DNA of 29,206 nt, taken from Parvibaculum sp045863935 (GTDB taxonomy: Bacteria; Pseudomonadota; Alphaproteobacteria; Parvibaculales; Parvibaculaceae). Below the pieces are notes generated by a model that was not told the DNA's origin, did no database searches, and saw only the letters and a program-made list of their open reading frames with translations. Positions 1 to 7,738 of the stretch are shown in pieces; the first letter of the stretch is position 1, and each line of letters starts with the position of its first letter. Made by a program: the position numbers and the translations under genes. The stretch spans positions 1-29,206 of the forward strand of contig NZ_BTVP01000040.1 of the NCBI RefSeq assembly GCF_045863935.1. Reading direction: 5' to 3'.

Positions 1-88
1 CTTCCTCGCCGAGCCGCAGCGCAATCGCCTTGCCGATACCGCTGGCGGCGCCGGTCACGACGACGGGCCTGTCACGGAGTCCCAACAT
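1..88 (-). CDS. Short-chain dehydrogenase/reductase, N-terminal part only
   Basis: The reverse strand reads MLGLRDRPVVVTGAASGIGK from an ATG at 86-88 and continues out of the window as AIALRLGEE. The TGxxxGIG stretch (residues 13-20) is the NAD(P)-binding glycine motif of classical SDR enzymes, placed right at the N-terminus as usual. A purine-rich ribosome site (GGTGGGAGAAG) lies just before the start. Only about 29 residues are visible, so substrate and pathway cannot be named. It is divergent from the TetR-family regulator at 305 and could be one of its targets, which is inference from the layout. Confidence 0.8.
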   Translation of the reverse strand, partial: MLGLRDRPVVVTGAASGIGKAIALRLGEE

Positions 89-184
89 GTCTTCTCCCAC
101 CTTCCCTCATCAACCGGCATCTCAAGAAGGGCCGATCTTGTTTTTTCAACGCTAGTTCAACTCCGGAAGGCGCACAAGTTATTT

Positions 185-200
185 TCTAATGTTCATTAGA
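185..200. promoter_or_regulatory. Perfect palindrome, candidate TetR operator
   Basis: TCTAATGTTCATTAGA is a perfect inverted repeat with 7-base arms and a 2-base centre. It lies in the 216-base divergent gap between the leftward SDR (start 88) and the rightward TetR-family gene (start 305), immediately upstream of a plausible promoter at 204-233. TetR proteins bind palindromes of this size as dimers, usually next to their own gene. Assignment to this regulator is inference. Confidence 0.5.
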
Positions 201-203
201 TTA

Positions 204-233
204 TTGGACAGGCCCGGATTTCCTTTCTACTAT
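204..233 (+). promoter_or_regulatory. Candidate sigma-70 promoter for the TetR gene
   Basis: TTGGAC (204-209) and TACTAT (228-233) are separated by 18 bases, close to the -35/-10 consensus and spacing. The predicted transcript would start near 240, giving a leader of about 65 bases before the ATG at 305. The palindrome at 185-200 abuts the -35 element. Confidence 0.4.
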
Positions 234-304
234 CCGACCGGTTCGAAGCGAGCATCATCCGTCCTGAATGTCCGTGTAGCGATCAATTTTCAGGAGACCC
301 TTCA

Positions 305-946
305 ATGGCGATCGAGCAAAGCAAGTCGGACATCAGCCGCACGCGGATTCTCGACGCCGCGGCCAAGACCTTCCGCCAGAAGGGCTACGCCGCAACGACG
401 CTGAACGAGATTGCCAGGGCCGCGGACATGCAGGCGGGCAGCCTCTACTACCATTTCAATTCGAAGGACGAACTGCTCGAGGAAGTTCTCGACATCGGCA
501 TCAACCGGGTTCACGAAGCGGTCGAGGAAAGCCAGGAGAACATGCCCGCCGACGCGCCGCCGTATGAACGCATTCGCGCGGCCGTCGATGCCCATCTCAC
601 GACCCTTCTGAAGCACGGTGACTACACGTCCGCAAACATCAGCATCTTCGCGCAGATACCGGAGGAAATCCGGCAACGTCAGATCCCGAAGCGCGACGCC
701 TTTTCCGCGCTCTGGCGGCGCATTCTCAGCCGGGCACAAAAGGCCGACGCACTGCGCGACGATGTCGATCTCAGCATGGTGCGCATGCTGCTTCTGGGCG
801 CGCTCAACTGGTCGGTCGAATGGTACAAGCCCGGCAAGACATCCATCCATGCAATGGCCGATCATGTATGCCTGATGCTTCTCGAAGGCATTGGCGCGGA
901 TGACGTCATGCGTGGTACGGCAGCAGACAAAGAAGAAGTCGCCTGA
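305..946 (+). CDS. TetR/AcrR-family transcriptional regulator
   Basis: A 213-residue protein of normal TetR length. Residues about 10-55 form the DNA-binding domain: ILDAAAKTFRQKGYAATTL leads into the helix-turn-helix IARAADMQAGSLYYHF and then the KDEL helix that closes this domain in the family. The remaining 150 residues are helical and are where such proteins bind an inducer, often an acyl-CoA or other hydrophobic ligand; the ligand cannot be read from the sequence. AGGAG at 292-296 sits 8 bases before the ATG and supports this start. The next SDR gene begins 23 bases after the stop on the same strand, so the two are probably co-transcribed. Autoregulation through the palindrome at 185-200 is likely. 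Confidence 0.92.
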   Translation: MAIEQSKSDISRTRILDAAAKTFRQKGYAATTLNEIARAADMQAGSLYYHFNSKDELLEEVLDIGINRVHEAVEESQENMPADAPPYERIRAAVDAHLTTLLKHGDYTSANISIFAQIPEEIRQRQIPKRDAFSALWRRILSRAQKADALRDDVDLSMVRMLLLGALNWSVEWYKPGKTSIHAMADHVCLMLLEGIGADDVMRGTAADKEEVA

Positions 947-969
947 GGCGCATTCGCAAGGAGAAGCCC

Positions 970-1839
970 ATGAGCTTCCAGAAATCGCGTTACGGTTTTT
1001 CGGATGAAGAATTGAAGGCCCTGCCCACGGTCTATCGCGACGATCTCTTTTCCGGGAAAACGGTTGTCGTTTCGGGCGGCGGCAGCGGTCTGGGCAGAGC
1101 GATCGCCTACCTCTTCGCACGGCTCGGCGCCAATATCGCCATATGCGGCCGGAGCGAAGAGAAGCTCGCGACGACAGTGCCTTTTCTGGAAGAAATTGGC
1201 GCACGTGTCTTCAGCATGCCCATGACGATACGCGACCCCGAACAGGTGGATCGTTTCATCGAAGCGGTCTGGAACGAGTTCGGCGCGCTCGACATTCTCG
1301 TCAACAATGCCGGCGGTCAGTTCCCTCAACCCGCCCTCGACTTCAAGGTCAAGGGATGGAACGCCGTCATCGACACCAATCTCAACGGCACCTGGTACAT
1401 GATGCAGAGTGCTGCGCGCCAGTGGACCGAGCGCAAGAGCCCCGGCGCCATCGTCAATATCGTTGCCGACATATGGCGCGGCATGCCCGGCATCGCACAT
1501 ACATGCGCGGCGCGCGCGGGCGTTGCCTATCTCTCCAAGTCAGTCGCCGTCGAGTGGGCGCCGTACGACATCCGCGTGAATTGCGTCGCGCCGGGCGTCT
1601 GCGAAACGAGCGGCTTCAAGCAATATCCCGTTGAAGGCCTCAAATCCTATTATCTCGATTCAAACCCCATGTTCCGCGTCGGCGACGCCCATGACATCGC
1701 GCAGGCAGTCGTCTATCTCGCGGCGCCGAGCGGCAAGTTCATCACCGGCGAGGTGCTGACCGTCGATGGTGGCGAACAATTATGGGGAGATCCATGGCCC
1801 ACCGGACGGCCGGCCTATTTCCAACCGAGGGAAGCTTGA
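970..1839 (+). CDS. Atypical SDR-family oxidoreductase
   Basis: A 289-residue SDR. The Rossmann glycine motif GGGSGLG is at residues 36-42 and the NNAG motif at 112-115. The C-terminus has the usual PG (208-209) and the ITGEVLTVDGG stretch (258-268). The catalytic segment is odd: where most SDRs have YxASK, this protein reads HTCAARAG (177-184), placing Thr178 at the tyrosine position and Arg182 at the lysine position. Related atypical SDRs include 2,4-dienoyl-CoA reductase-like enzymes and, from memory, citronellol/citronellal-dehydrogenase-like proteins of terpene catabolism, so acyl-CoA or terpenoid chemistry is possible but unproven. AAGGAG at 958-963 precedes the ATG. It sits 23 bases behind the TetR gene, suggesting local control. 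Confidence 0.88.
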   Translation: MSFQKSRYGFSDEELKALPTVYRDDLFSGKTVVVSGGGSGLGRAIAYLFARLGANIAICGRSEEKLATTVPFLEEIGARVFSMPMTIRDPEQVDRFIEAVWNEFGALDILVNNAGGQFPQPALDFKVKGWNAVIDTNLNGTWYMMQSAARQWTERKSPGAIVNIVADIWRGMPGIAHTCAARAGVAYLSKSVAVEWAPYDIRVNCVAPGVCETSGFKQYPVEGLKSYYLDSNPMFRVGDAHDIAQAVVYLAAPSGKFITGEVLTVDGGEQLWGDPWPTGRPAYFQPREA

Positions 1840-1860
1840 GAAAATCATCTCGGAGAGGAT

Positions 1861-1936
<76 letters not shown>

Positions 1937-1947
1937 ATCCTTCGTGC

Positions 1948-1969
1948 GGCGCGGCATGGGGGCCGCGCC
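1948..1969 (-). other. GC-rich hairpin 5' of tRNA-Ala
   Basis: The arms GGCGCGGC (1948-1955) and GCCGCGCC (1962-1969) are perfectly complementary with a 6-base loop. It lies 11 bases before the mature tRNA 5' end in the transcript. No T-run follows, so it is not a standard terminator. It may be a leader structure for tRNA processing or a weak terminator of the upstream gene. Confidence 0.4.
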
Positions 1970-1980
1970 AACGGTGGCGG

Positions 1981-2009
1981 AACTTAGGGCCGCTCTTTCC
2001 CTCAATCAA
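1981..2009 (-). promoter_or_regulatory. Candidate promoter for tRNA-Ala
   Basis: On the reverse strand TTGATT (2009-2004) is followed after exactly 17 bases by TAAGTT (1986-1981). Initiation near 1974 would give a leader of about 38 bases before the tRNA. The match is moderate. Confidence 0.4.
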
Positions 2010-2050
2010 GAGAAACTTGGTCCTGCCGCCCTTTTGCTTTTCAGTGGCGA

Positions 2051-2449
2051 TCAGTCGTCGTCGCCGCCCTTGCCGCCACGGACGATGCCGGTGACATCGT
2101 CATCTTCATCCTCGTCGTCCTGAAGGAAGGCGTCGTTGTCATCGTCGTCATCGACTTCCACGTCGACATCGACATCATCCACGTCGATATCGTCGTCGAC
2201 ATCGGCCGCGAGTTCATCGTCCCGCATGGCGTCGAGCGAGACGTTGCCATCATCGTCGGCAGCCACCACCCGTTTGGAGACCTTCTCCCTGGGCTTTTCC
2301 ACCGGCTTGGCACGCTTCGCCTTCGACCCGGTATCCGGGACATATTCATGCTTGCACTTCGGGCACACGACCGGGTTCTTGTTCAGGTCGTAAAACTTTG
2401 CGCCGCAGCTCGGGCAATCGCGTTTCGTTCCCAACTCCGGTTTCGACAA
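2051..2449 (-). CDS. FYDLN-type zinc-ribbon acidic protein (TIGR02300 family)
   Basis: A 132-residue protein with two parts. Residues 1-40 hold a zinc ribbon: Cys12 and Cys15, then Cys29 and Cys32, with FYDLN at 19-23 between the pairs, the signature for which this alphaproteobacterial family is named. Residues from about 63 on are extremely acidic, alternating Asp-Val runs and then long Asp/Glu runs. The start is TTG at 2447-2449, chosen because GGGGAGAG lies six bases before it and the family normally begins a few residues before the first Cys pair. Function is not established; the zinc ribbon and acidic tail suggest protein or RNA contacts. It is divergent from aroA, and the tRNA-Ala gene lies downstream on the same strand. 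Confidence 0.88.
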   Translation of the reverse strand: MSKPELGTKRDCPSCGAKFYDLNKNPVVCPKCKHEYVPDTGSKAKRAKPVEKPREKVSKRVVAADDDGNVSLDAMRDDELAADVDDDIDVDDVDVDVEVDDDDDNDAFLQDDEDEDDDVTGIVRGGKGGDDD

Positions 2450-2549
2450 GCTTTACTCTCCCCGCATCGGTTTGCGTCACGGCCAGGTGCCATCAGGGCC
2501 CATGGCCTTCGTCCAGAAGGATTTTCCCATTGCCACGTTAAATAGCTCC

Positions 2550-2555
2550 TGTCAA
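2550..2555 (-). promoter_or_regulatory. Possible -35 element for the FYDLN gene
   Basis: The reverse strand has a perfect TTGACA (2555-2550) about 100 bases before the TTG start. The hexamer 17 bases further on (CAATGG) is a poor -10, so the promoter call is weak. The rest of the 206-base divergent gap (2450-2655) shows nothing else convincing. Confidence 0.25.
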
Positions 2556-2655
2556 AACCTATTCGCGCCTCACGACAAACCTGAAAACGGGCGCCTTCCG
2601 CGAACGCCGGGAACCGCCCCCGCACAACACCCACACATCGCCATACGGACCTCCA

Positions 2656-4011
2656 TTGGCCTCATCCTCTTCTCATTCTCCCGCCAGCCTGACCGCTGAG
2701 CCGTCCCATGGCCTCAATGGCCGGATTCGCGTGCCTGGAGACAAGTCGATTTCCCACCGCGCGCTCATTTTCGGGACGCTCGCCGTCGGTGAAACGCGCA
2801 TCGAAGGGCTGCTGGAAGGGGAGGATGTGCTTGCGACCGCCGAAGCCATGCGCTGGCTTGGCGCCGAGGTGACCCGCAATGCCGACGGTTCCTGGTCGGT
2901 CTGGGGGGTCGGCGTGGGCGGGCTTCGCGAACCGGAACAGCCTCTCGATTTCGGAAATTCGGGAACCGGCGCCCGGCTGGTCATGGGTCTTGTCGCCGGA
3001 CATCCCATCACCGCGACCTTTACCGGTGACGCCTCGCTGTCGCGCCGTCCCATGGGACGCGTGATCTCTCCCCTGACGCAAATGGGCGCGCATTTCCACG
3101 CGCGGGAGGGCGGCCGTCTGCCCCTCACGCTCACCGGCGCGAGACGAGCGCTGCCGATCAGCTACAGGTCGCCGGTCGCCTCCGCGCAGGTCAAATCCGC
3201 CATTCTTCTTGCCGGTCTCAACACGCCCGGCGTCACCACCGTTCTCGAAGCGACGCCGACGCGCGACCATACCGAGCGGATGCTGAGGGCCTTCGGCGCC
3301 GAAATCGCGAGCGAGACGGACAAGGACGGCCTTCTTGCCATAAGCCTTACCGGCGAACCCGAGCTCACGCCCTGCCCCATCGCGGTGCCGGGGGATCCTT
3401 CCTCCGCCGCCTTTCCGGTTGTCGCTGCCCTGCTGACACCTGGCTCCGAGATCGTTGTCGAGGGGATCACGCTCAATCCGCACCGGGCGGGGCTTTATAC
3501 GACGCTGATGGAAATGGGCGGCGACATCGAAGTGATGAACCAGCGCCAGGAAGGCGGCGAACCGGTTGCCGATCTGCGCGTGCGCTCGAGCCGGCTCAAG
3601 GGCATCGAGGTGCCGCCCGCCCGCGCCGCCTCGATGATCGACGAATATCCGGTGCTCGCCGTGGCGGCGGCTTTCGCGGAGGGCACCACCACGATGCTCG
3701 GCATCCACGAGCTTCGCGTGAAGGAAAGCGACCGCATCGCCGCGACCGCCTCCGGCCTCAGGGCCAACGGCATCAAGGTCCGCGAGAGCGAAGACGGCAT
3801 GATCGTGGAGGGGCGCAGTGGCGAGGCCGGCGGCGGCGGGCATGTGACGACACATATGGATCACCGCATCGCCATGTCGTTCCTGGTCATGGGGCTTGCC
3901 GCGCAGAAGCCGGTGACCGTGGACGACGCCTCGATGATCGCGACGAGCTTCCCGGATTTCGAGCGCCTGATGCGCGGTCTGGGCGCGAGCTTCGCCGGCC
4001 GGGCCCAATGA
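2656..4011 (+). CDS. aroA: 3-phosphoshikimate 1-carboxyvinyltransferase (EPSP synthase)
   Basis: Cytoplasmic shikimate-pathway enzyme that adds enolpyruvate from PEP to shikimate-3-phosphate, feeding chorismate and so the trp genes further right. Family marks are PGDKSISHRA (residues 27-36), GNSGTGARL (100-108), RPMGR (131-135) and, later, ELRVKESDR near the C-terminus. The overall wording, including LDFGNSGTG and SLSRRPMGR, resembles class II enzymes such as the Agrobacterium CP4 form. Gly103 occupies the position where CP4 carries the alanine linked to glyphosate tolerance. The start is TTG at 2656; no good ribosome site is visible and no in-frame ATG lies nearby, so the exact N-terminus is uncertain. 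The stop overlaps the cmk start (ATGA). Confidence 0.95.
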   Translation: MASSSSHSPASLTAEPSHGLNGRIRVPGDKSISHRALIFGTLAVGETRIEGLLEGEDVLATAEAMRWLGAEVTRNADGSWSVWGVGVGGLREPEQPLDFGNSGTGARLVMGLVAGHPITATFTGDASLSRRPMGRVISPLTQMGAHFHAREGGRLPLTLTGARRALPISYRSPVASAQVKSAILLAGLNTPGVTTVLEATPTRDHTERMLRAFGAEIASETDKDGLLAISLTGEPELTPCPIAVPGDPSSAAFPVVAALLTPGSEIVVEGITLNPHRAGLYTTLMEMGGDIEVMNQRQEGGEPVADLRVRSSRLKGIEVPPARAASMIDEYPVLAVAAAFAEGTTTMLGIHELRVKESDRIAATASGLRANGIKVRESEDGMIVEGRSGEAGGGGHVTTHMDHRIAMSFLVMGLAAQKPVTVDDASMIATSFPDFERLMRGLGASFAGRAQ

Positions 4012-4670
4012 GCGACGGGACGATGAGCGGATCCGTCGTCCTCGCGATCGACGGCCCGGCTGCATCGGGCAAGGGCACGCTGGCGCGCAAGCTCGCCCGG
4101 CATTACGGATTTGCCTATCTCGATACGGGCTCCCTCTACCGCGCCGTCGGCCAGGCCGTTCTGGCGGCGGGCGGCGATCCCGCCGACGACGAGGCAGCGC
4201 TTGCGGCCGCGGAAGCGCTCGACACGGCCCTTATCGACGAGAAGGCGATCCGGACGCGGGAGGCCGGGGAAGCGGCCTCGATCGTCGCGGTGAAGCCCGC
4301 AATCCGCGCGGCTATCCTCGATTTTCAGCGGAATTTCGCCTTCCGGCCGCCCGGCGGCGAGAGGGGCGCGGTGCTGGACGGACGGGACATCGGCACGGTG
4401 GTCTGTCCGGATGCCCGGGTGAAGATTTTCGTGACCGCGAGCCCGGAAATCCGGGCCCATCGGCGCTGGCTCGAACTCAACAATTCGGGGGTCGAGGTCA
4501 GCGAGGCACAAATCCTAGAGGATGTGCGCGAAAGAGACCGCCGGGATGCCGAAAGAGCCGCGAGCCCGATGAAGCCGGCAGCCGACGCATACTTGCTCGA
4601 CACGTCCGATTTGAGTATAGAGGCGGCATTCGACGCTGCCGTCGCGATCATAGACAAAGCAATGAGTTAA
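4008..4670 (+). CDS. cmk: Cytidylate kinase
   Basis: Phosphorylates CMP and dCMP to the diphosphates using ATP. The P-loop GPAASGKGT is at residues 16-24. It is followed by YLDTGSLYRA (37-46), the nucleotide-binding stretch typical of CMP kinases, and the later DGRDIGTVV segment is also diagnostic. At 220 residues it has normal length. The ATG at 4008 overlaps the aroA stop by four bases, indicating translational coupling; Met6 (4023) is an alternative start. The aroA-cmk-rpsA order is common in proteobacteria. Confidence 0.96.
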   Translation: MSDGTMSGSVVLAIDGPAASGKGTLARKLARHYGFAYLDTGSLYRAVGQAVLAAGGDPADDEAALAAAEALDTALIDEKAIRTREAGEAASIVAVKPAIRAAILDFQRNFAFRPPGGERGAVLDGRDIGTVVCPDARVKIFVTASPEIRAHRRWLELNNSGVEVSEAQILEDVRERDRRDAERAASPMKPAADAYLLDTSDLSIEAAFDAAVAIIDKAMS

Positions 4671-4672
4671 GT

Positions 4673-4704
4673 GCGTTTTCGCCTTTGGGGCGAGCGCGCT
4701 TTTT
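4673..4704 (+). terminator. Weak terminator or attenuator between cmk and rpsA
   Basis: TCGCC (4679-4683) pairs with GGCGA (4689-4693) around a 5-base loop. A GCGCGC stretch and five Ts (4700-4704) follow. The stem is short and separated from the T-run, so it may only attenuate read-through into rpsA. The 196-base leader before rpsA leaves room for a separate promoter, which I could not place. Confidence 0.3.
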
Positions 4705-4866
4705 GCCATTGGGATCATGCGATCGCGGGGACAGCCCGGAGATATGTGCAACCCCTAACCGACACTGCCCAAATCCACATGCTCCCGAACATTTCACGAT
4801 TTCGGGGGAAGACCGCCGGACCCAACCGTCGGCCGAAACATAGAGCATCGTCAGGAGACTTCACCA

Positions 4867-6579
4867 TTGGCTAACACGAACAGCGCGCTCAACCCGAGCC
4901 GCGAAGATTTCGCCGCCCTGCTCGAGCAGTCCTTCATGGACAGCAACATGCAGGAAGGTTCCGTGATCAAGGGAACCATCGTCGGCATCGAGAACGATCT
5001 CGCCATCATCGACGTCGGCCTCAAGACCGAAGGCCGCGTGCCCCTCAAGGAATTCGGCGCGCCGGGCAAGCCCGCCGCGCTCATCGTCGGCGACACGGTC
5101 GAGGTTTATCTCGAGCGCATCGAGAATTCGATGGGCGAGGCCATGCTGAGCCGCGAGAAGGCGAAGCGCGAAGAAAGCTGGATCCGCCTCGAAGTGGCGT
5201 TCGAAAAGCAGGAACGCGTCGACGGCCAGATCTTCGGCCGCGTGAAGGGCGGCTTCACGGTCGACCTCGACGGCGCCGTGGCATTTCTTCCGGGCAGCCA
5301 GGTCGACATCCGCCCCGTGCGCGATGTGACCCCGCTCATGAACATTCCGCAGCCCTTCCAGATCCTGAAGATGGACAAGCGCCGCGGCAACATCGTGGTG
5401 TCGCGCCGCGCCGTCCTCGAAGAGACCCGCGCCGAACAGCGCCAGGAACTCGTCGAGAACCTCAAGGAAGGCCAGGTGCTCGAGGGCGTCGTCAAGAACA
5501 TCACCGATTACGGCGCGTTCGTCGATCTCGGCGGTGTGGACGGCCTGCTCCACGTGACGGACATCGCATGGCGCCGCGTGAACCATCCGACGGAAGTTCT
5601 CTCGATCGGCCAGACCGTCAAGGTGCAGGTCATCAAGGTGAACCACGAGACGCAGCGCATCTCGCTCGGCATGAAGCAGCTTGAAGCCGATCCGTGGGAA
5701 GGCGTCGAAGCGAAGTACCCGCTCAACGCGCGCTTCAAGGGCCGCGTGACGAACATCACCGATTACGGCGCGTTCGTCGAACTCGAGCCGGGCGTCGAAG
5801 GCCTCGTCCATGTTTCCGAAATGAGCTGGACGAAGAAGAACGTGCATCCGGGCAAGATCGTTTCCACCTCGCAGGAAGTGGAAGTGATGGTGCTGGAAGT
5901 CGATCCGGTGAAGCGCCGCATCTCGCTTGGCCTGAAGCACTGCATGGACAATCCCTGGACCACCTTCGCCGAGCGCTTCCCGCCCGGCACGATCGTCGAG
6001 GGCGAGATCAAGAACATCACCGAGTTCGGTCTCTTCATCGGCCTCGACGCCGATGTGGACGGCATGGTGCACATGTCCGATCTCGACTGGAACCGGTCCG
6101 GCGAGGAAGCCATGACCGACTACCAGAAGGGCCAGGTGGTGAAAGCCCAGGTGCTCGACGTCGACACCGAGAAGGAGCGCATCTCGCTCGGCATCAAGCA
6201 GCTCGGCGGCGATCCGATGGAATCGCTCGGCGACAGCATCCGCAAGGGCGCGGTCGTCACCTGCACGGTGACGGGCGTGACCGAGAACGGCATCGAGGTG
6301 ACGGTCGGCGAAGATAACATGCCCGCCTTCATCCGCCGTGCGGAACTCGCGCGCGACCGCGCCGACCAGCGCCCCGAGCGCTTCGCCGTGGGCGACAAGG
6401 TCGATGCCCGCGTGACGCAGTTCGACCGCGCCGCCCGCAAGATCCAGCTCTCGATCAAGGCGCTGGAAATTGCCGAGGAAAAGGAAGCGGTCGCCCAGTA
6501 CGGTTCGTCCGATTCGGGCGCATCGCTTGGCGACATTCTCGGTGCGGCCCTCAACAAGGCCAATACCGAAGACAAGTAA
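4867..6579 (+). CDS. rpsA: 30S ribosomal protein S1
   Basis: RNA-binding ribosomal protein that helps recruit mRNA to the 30S subunit. Its 570 residues hold six S1 (OB-fold) repeats at about 31-97, 117-183, 201-270, 286-357, 373-444 and 460-532. Repeats 3-5 carry the classic NITDYGAFV or NITEFGLF entry and the GLLHVTD, GLVHVSE and GMVHMSD middle motif. The start is TTG at 4867, supported by AGGAG at 4853-4857, nine bases before. Repeats 3 and 4 share a 30-base identical DNA stretch (5496-5525 and 5751-5780). A strong intrinsic terminator follows. S1 is autoregulated in E. coli; whether this leader does the same cannot be told. Confidence 0.98.
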   Translation: MANTNSALNPSREDFAALLEQSFMDSNMQEGSVIKGTIVGIENDLAIIDVGLKTEGRVPLKEFGAPGKPAALIVGDTVEVYLERIENSMGEAMLSREKAKREESWIRLEVAFEKQERVDGQIFGRVKGGFTVDLDGAVAFLPGSQVDIRPVRDVTPLMNIPQPFQILKMDKRRGNIVVSRRAVLEETRAEQRQELVENLKEGQVLEGVVKNITDYGAFVDLGGVDGLLHVTDIAWRRVNHPTEVLSIGQTVKVQVIKVNHETQRISLGMKQLEADPWEGVEAKYPLNARFKGRVTNITDYGAFVELEPGVEGLVHVSEMSWTKKNVHPGKIVSTSQEVEVMVLEVDPVKRRISLGLKHCMDNPWTTFAERFPPGTIVEGEIKNITEFGLFIGLDADVDGMVHMSDLDWNRSGEEAMTDYQKGQVVKAQVLDVDTEKERISLGIKQLGGDPMESLGDSIRKGAVVTCTVTGVTENGIEVTVGEDNMPAFIRRAELARDRADQRPERFAVGDKVDARVTQFDRAARKIQLSIKALEIAEEKEAVAQYGSSDSGASLGDILGAALNKANTEDK

Positions 6580-6585
6580 GACGAG

Positions 6586-6622
6586 CCGGCGGGGTGGACA
6601 TCCACCCCGCCGGACCCTTTTT
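6586..6622 (+). terminator. Intrinsic terminator of rpsA
   Basis: CCGGCGGGGTGGA (6586-6598) and TCCACCCCGCCGG (6601-6613) form a perfect GC-rich stem, effectively with an ACAT loop. Five Ts follow at 6618-6622. It begins 7 bases after the rpsA stop. Confidence 0.92.
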
Positions 6623-6793
6623 CGAAGCTTCCCTGTTTCGCGTCCCCGGCGGCCACACCTCCCCATGGCCCCAGAATCGCCCGTCAGAACCCTCGTTCCG
6701 GTGCGTCCCTAACCGCAAAAGCGGTAGCCACTTTCGCCAAAAACGCTTTAAGCTCCCGGCACTTGTTCGCACCTTCCCAAGGAGAGCCTCCCC

Positions 6794-7738
6794 GTGTCCC
6801 TGGATGCAGATACGCTTGCGGACCGGCGGCGCCTGAAGCGCCGCCTGTTCTACTGGCGGGCCGGCGCCATCGCGGCCCTCGTCCTTGCGCTCATCGTGCT
6901 GCTTGCCGAAGGCGGGTTCGTGCTGCCGGGCGCGCAGATCGCACGGGTCTCGATCTCGGGCATCATCGTGGACGATCGCGCCCAGCAGGACATGCTCGAA
7001 CAGATCGCCGAAGACGGCAACGTCAAGGCAGTCATTCTCTCGATCGACAGCCCGGGCGGAACGACCACGGGCGCGGAGGCGCTGTTCGAATCGGTGCGCA
7101 ATCTGTCGGAGAAGAAGCCGGTCGTTGCTGTGCTCGGCACCGTGGCGGCATCGGGCGGTTACATCGCCGCCCTCTCGTCGGACCATATCGTCGCGCGCGG
7201 CAACACGATTACGGGCTCGATCGGCGTCATTTTCCAGTGGGCGCAGCTCGAAGGCCTGCTCGACAATATCGGCGTCGAGATGCGGGAAGTGAAATCGGCC
7301 CCCCTGAAGGCAGAACCGAACCCCTTCCACAAGGCAAGCCCGGAGGCCATCCGGGTTACACAGACGATGCTCGACACCTCCTATGAATGGTTTCTTCGCC
7401 TCGTTGCCGAGCGGCGCAACATGGATGCGGCGCAGGCACGCAAGCTTGGCGACGGACGCATCTATACCGGCTGGCAGGCGGTGGAGAACGGCCTGGTGGA
7501 CGAACTGGGCGGCGAAAAGCAGGCCATCGCCTGGCTGGCGAGCGAACATGGGATCAGCGACAAGCTGCCCGTGAGAGACTGGACACCCGTTTATCCCGAT
7601 ATCGGCGTCGCGGGCTTCGCGGGGCGTGCGCTGGGCGAAGCCGCAGTCACGACCATTGACGGGCTGACCGGAAAAACACAGCAGGCAAAAAGACTTACAC
7701 TTGACGGTCTTACGAGCGTTTGGCAACCTGACCGCTGA
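6794..7738 (+). CDS. sppA: Signal peptide peptidase SppA (36K type)
   Basis: Inner-membrane serine protease of the short, bacillus-like SppA type that degrades cleaved signal peptides. A membrane anchor spans about residues 22-40 after a basic N-terminus, so the catalytic domain faces the periplasm. The Ser-Lys dyad is visible: Ser120 in VAASGGYIAA and Lys172 in APLKAEPNPF. Their 52-residue spacing matches the B. subtilis enzyme (recalled). IDSPGGT at 84-90 and the TGSIGVI stretch are further family marks. The start is GTG at 6794 with AGGAGAG just upstream. It is the first gene after the rpsA terminator and is followed closely by ihfB. Confidence 0.94.
   Translation: MSLDADTLADRRRLKRRLFYWRAGAIAALVLALIVLLAEGGFVLPGAQIARVSISGIIVDDRAQQDMLEQIAEDGNVKAVILSIDSPGGTTTGAEALFESVRNLSEKKPVVAVLGTVAASGGYIAALSSDHIVARGNTITGSIGVIFQWAQLEGLLDNIGVEMREVKSAPLKAEPNPFHKASPEAIRVTQTMLDTSYEWFLRLVAERRNMDAAQARKLGDGRIYTGWQAVENGLVDELGGEKQAIAWLASEHGISDKLPVRDWTPVYPDIGVAGFAGRALGEAAVTTIDGLTGKTQQAKRLTLDGLTSVWQPDR

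Noticed and set aside
2136..2393. Plus-strand serine-rich repeat protein opposite the FYDLN gene
   Set aside because: The Ser/Thr runs are simply the complement of Asp/Val codons (GTC/GAC) in the acidic tail.
4861..6666. A 601-codon open frame on the minus strand opposite rpsA
   Set aside because: It mirrors the S1 repeats as repetitive Asp/His/Ala sequence and spans the terminator; rpsA has all six S1 domains and a ribosome site.
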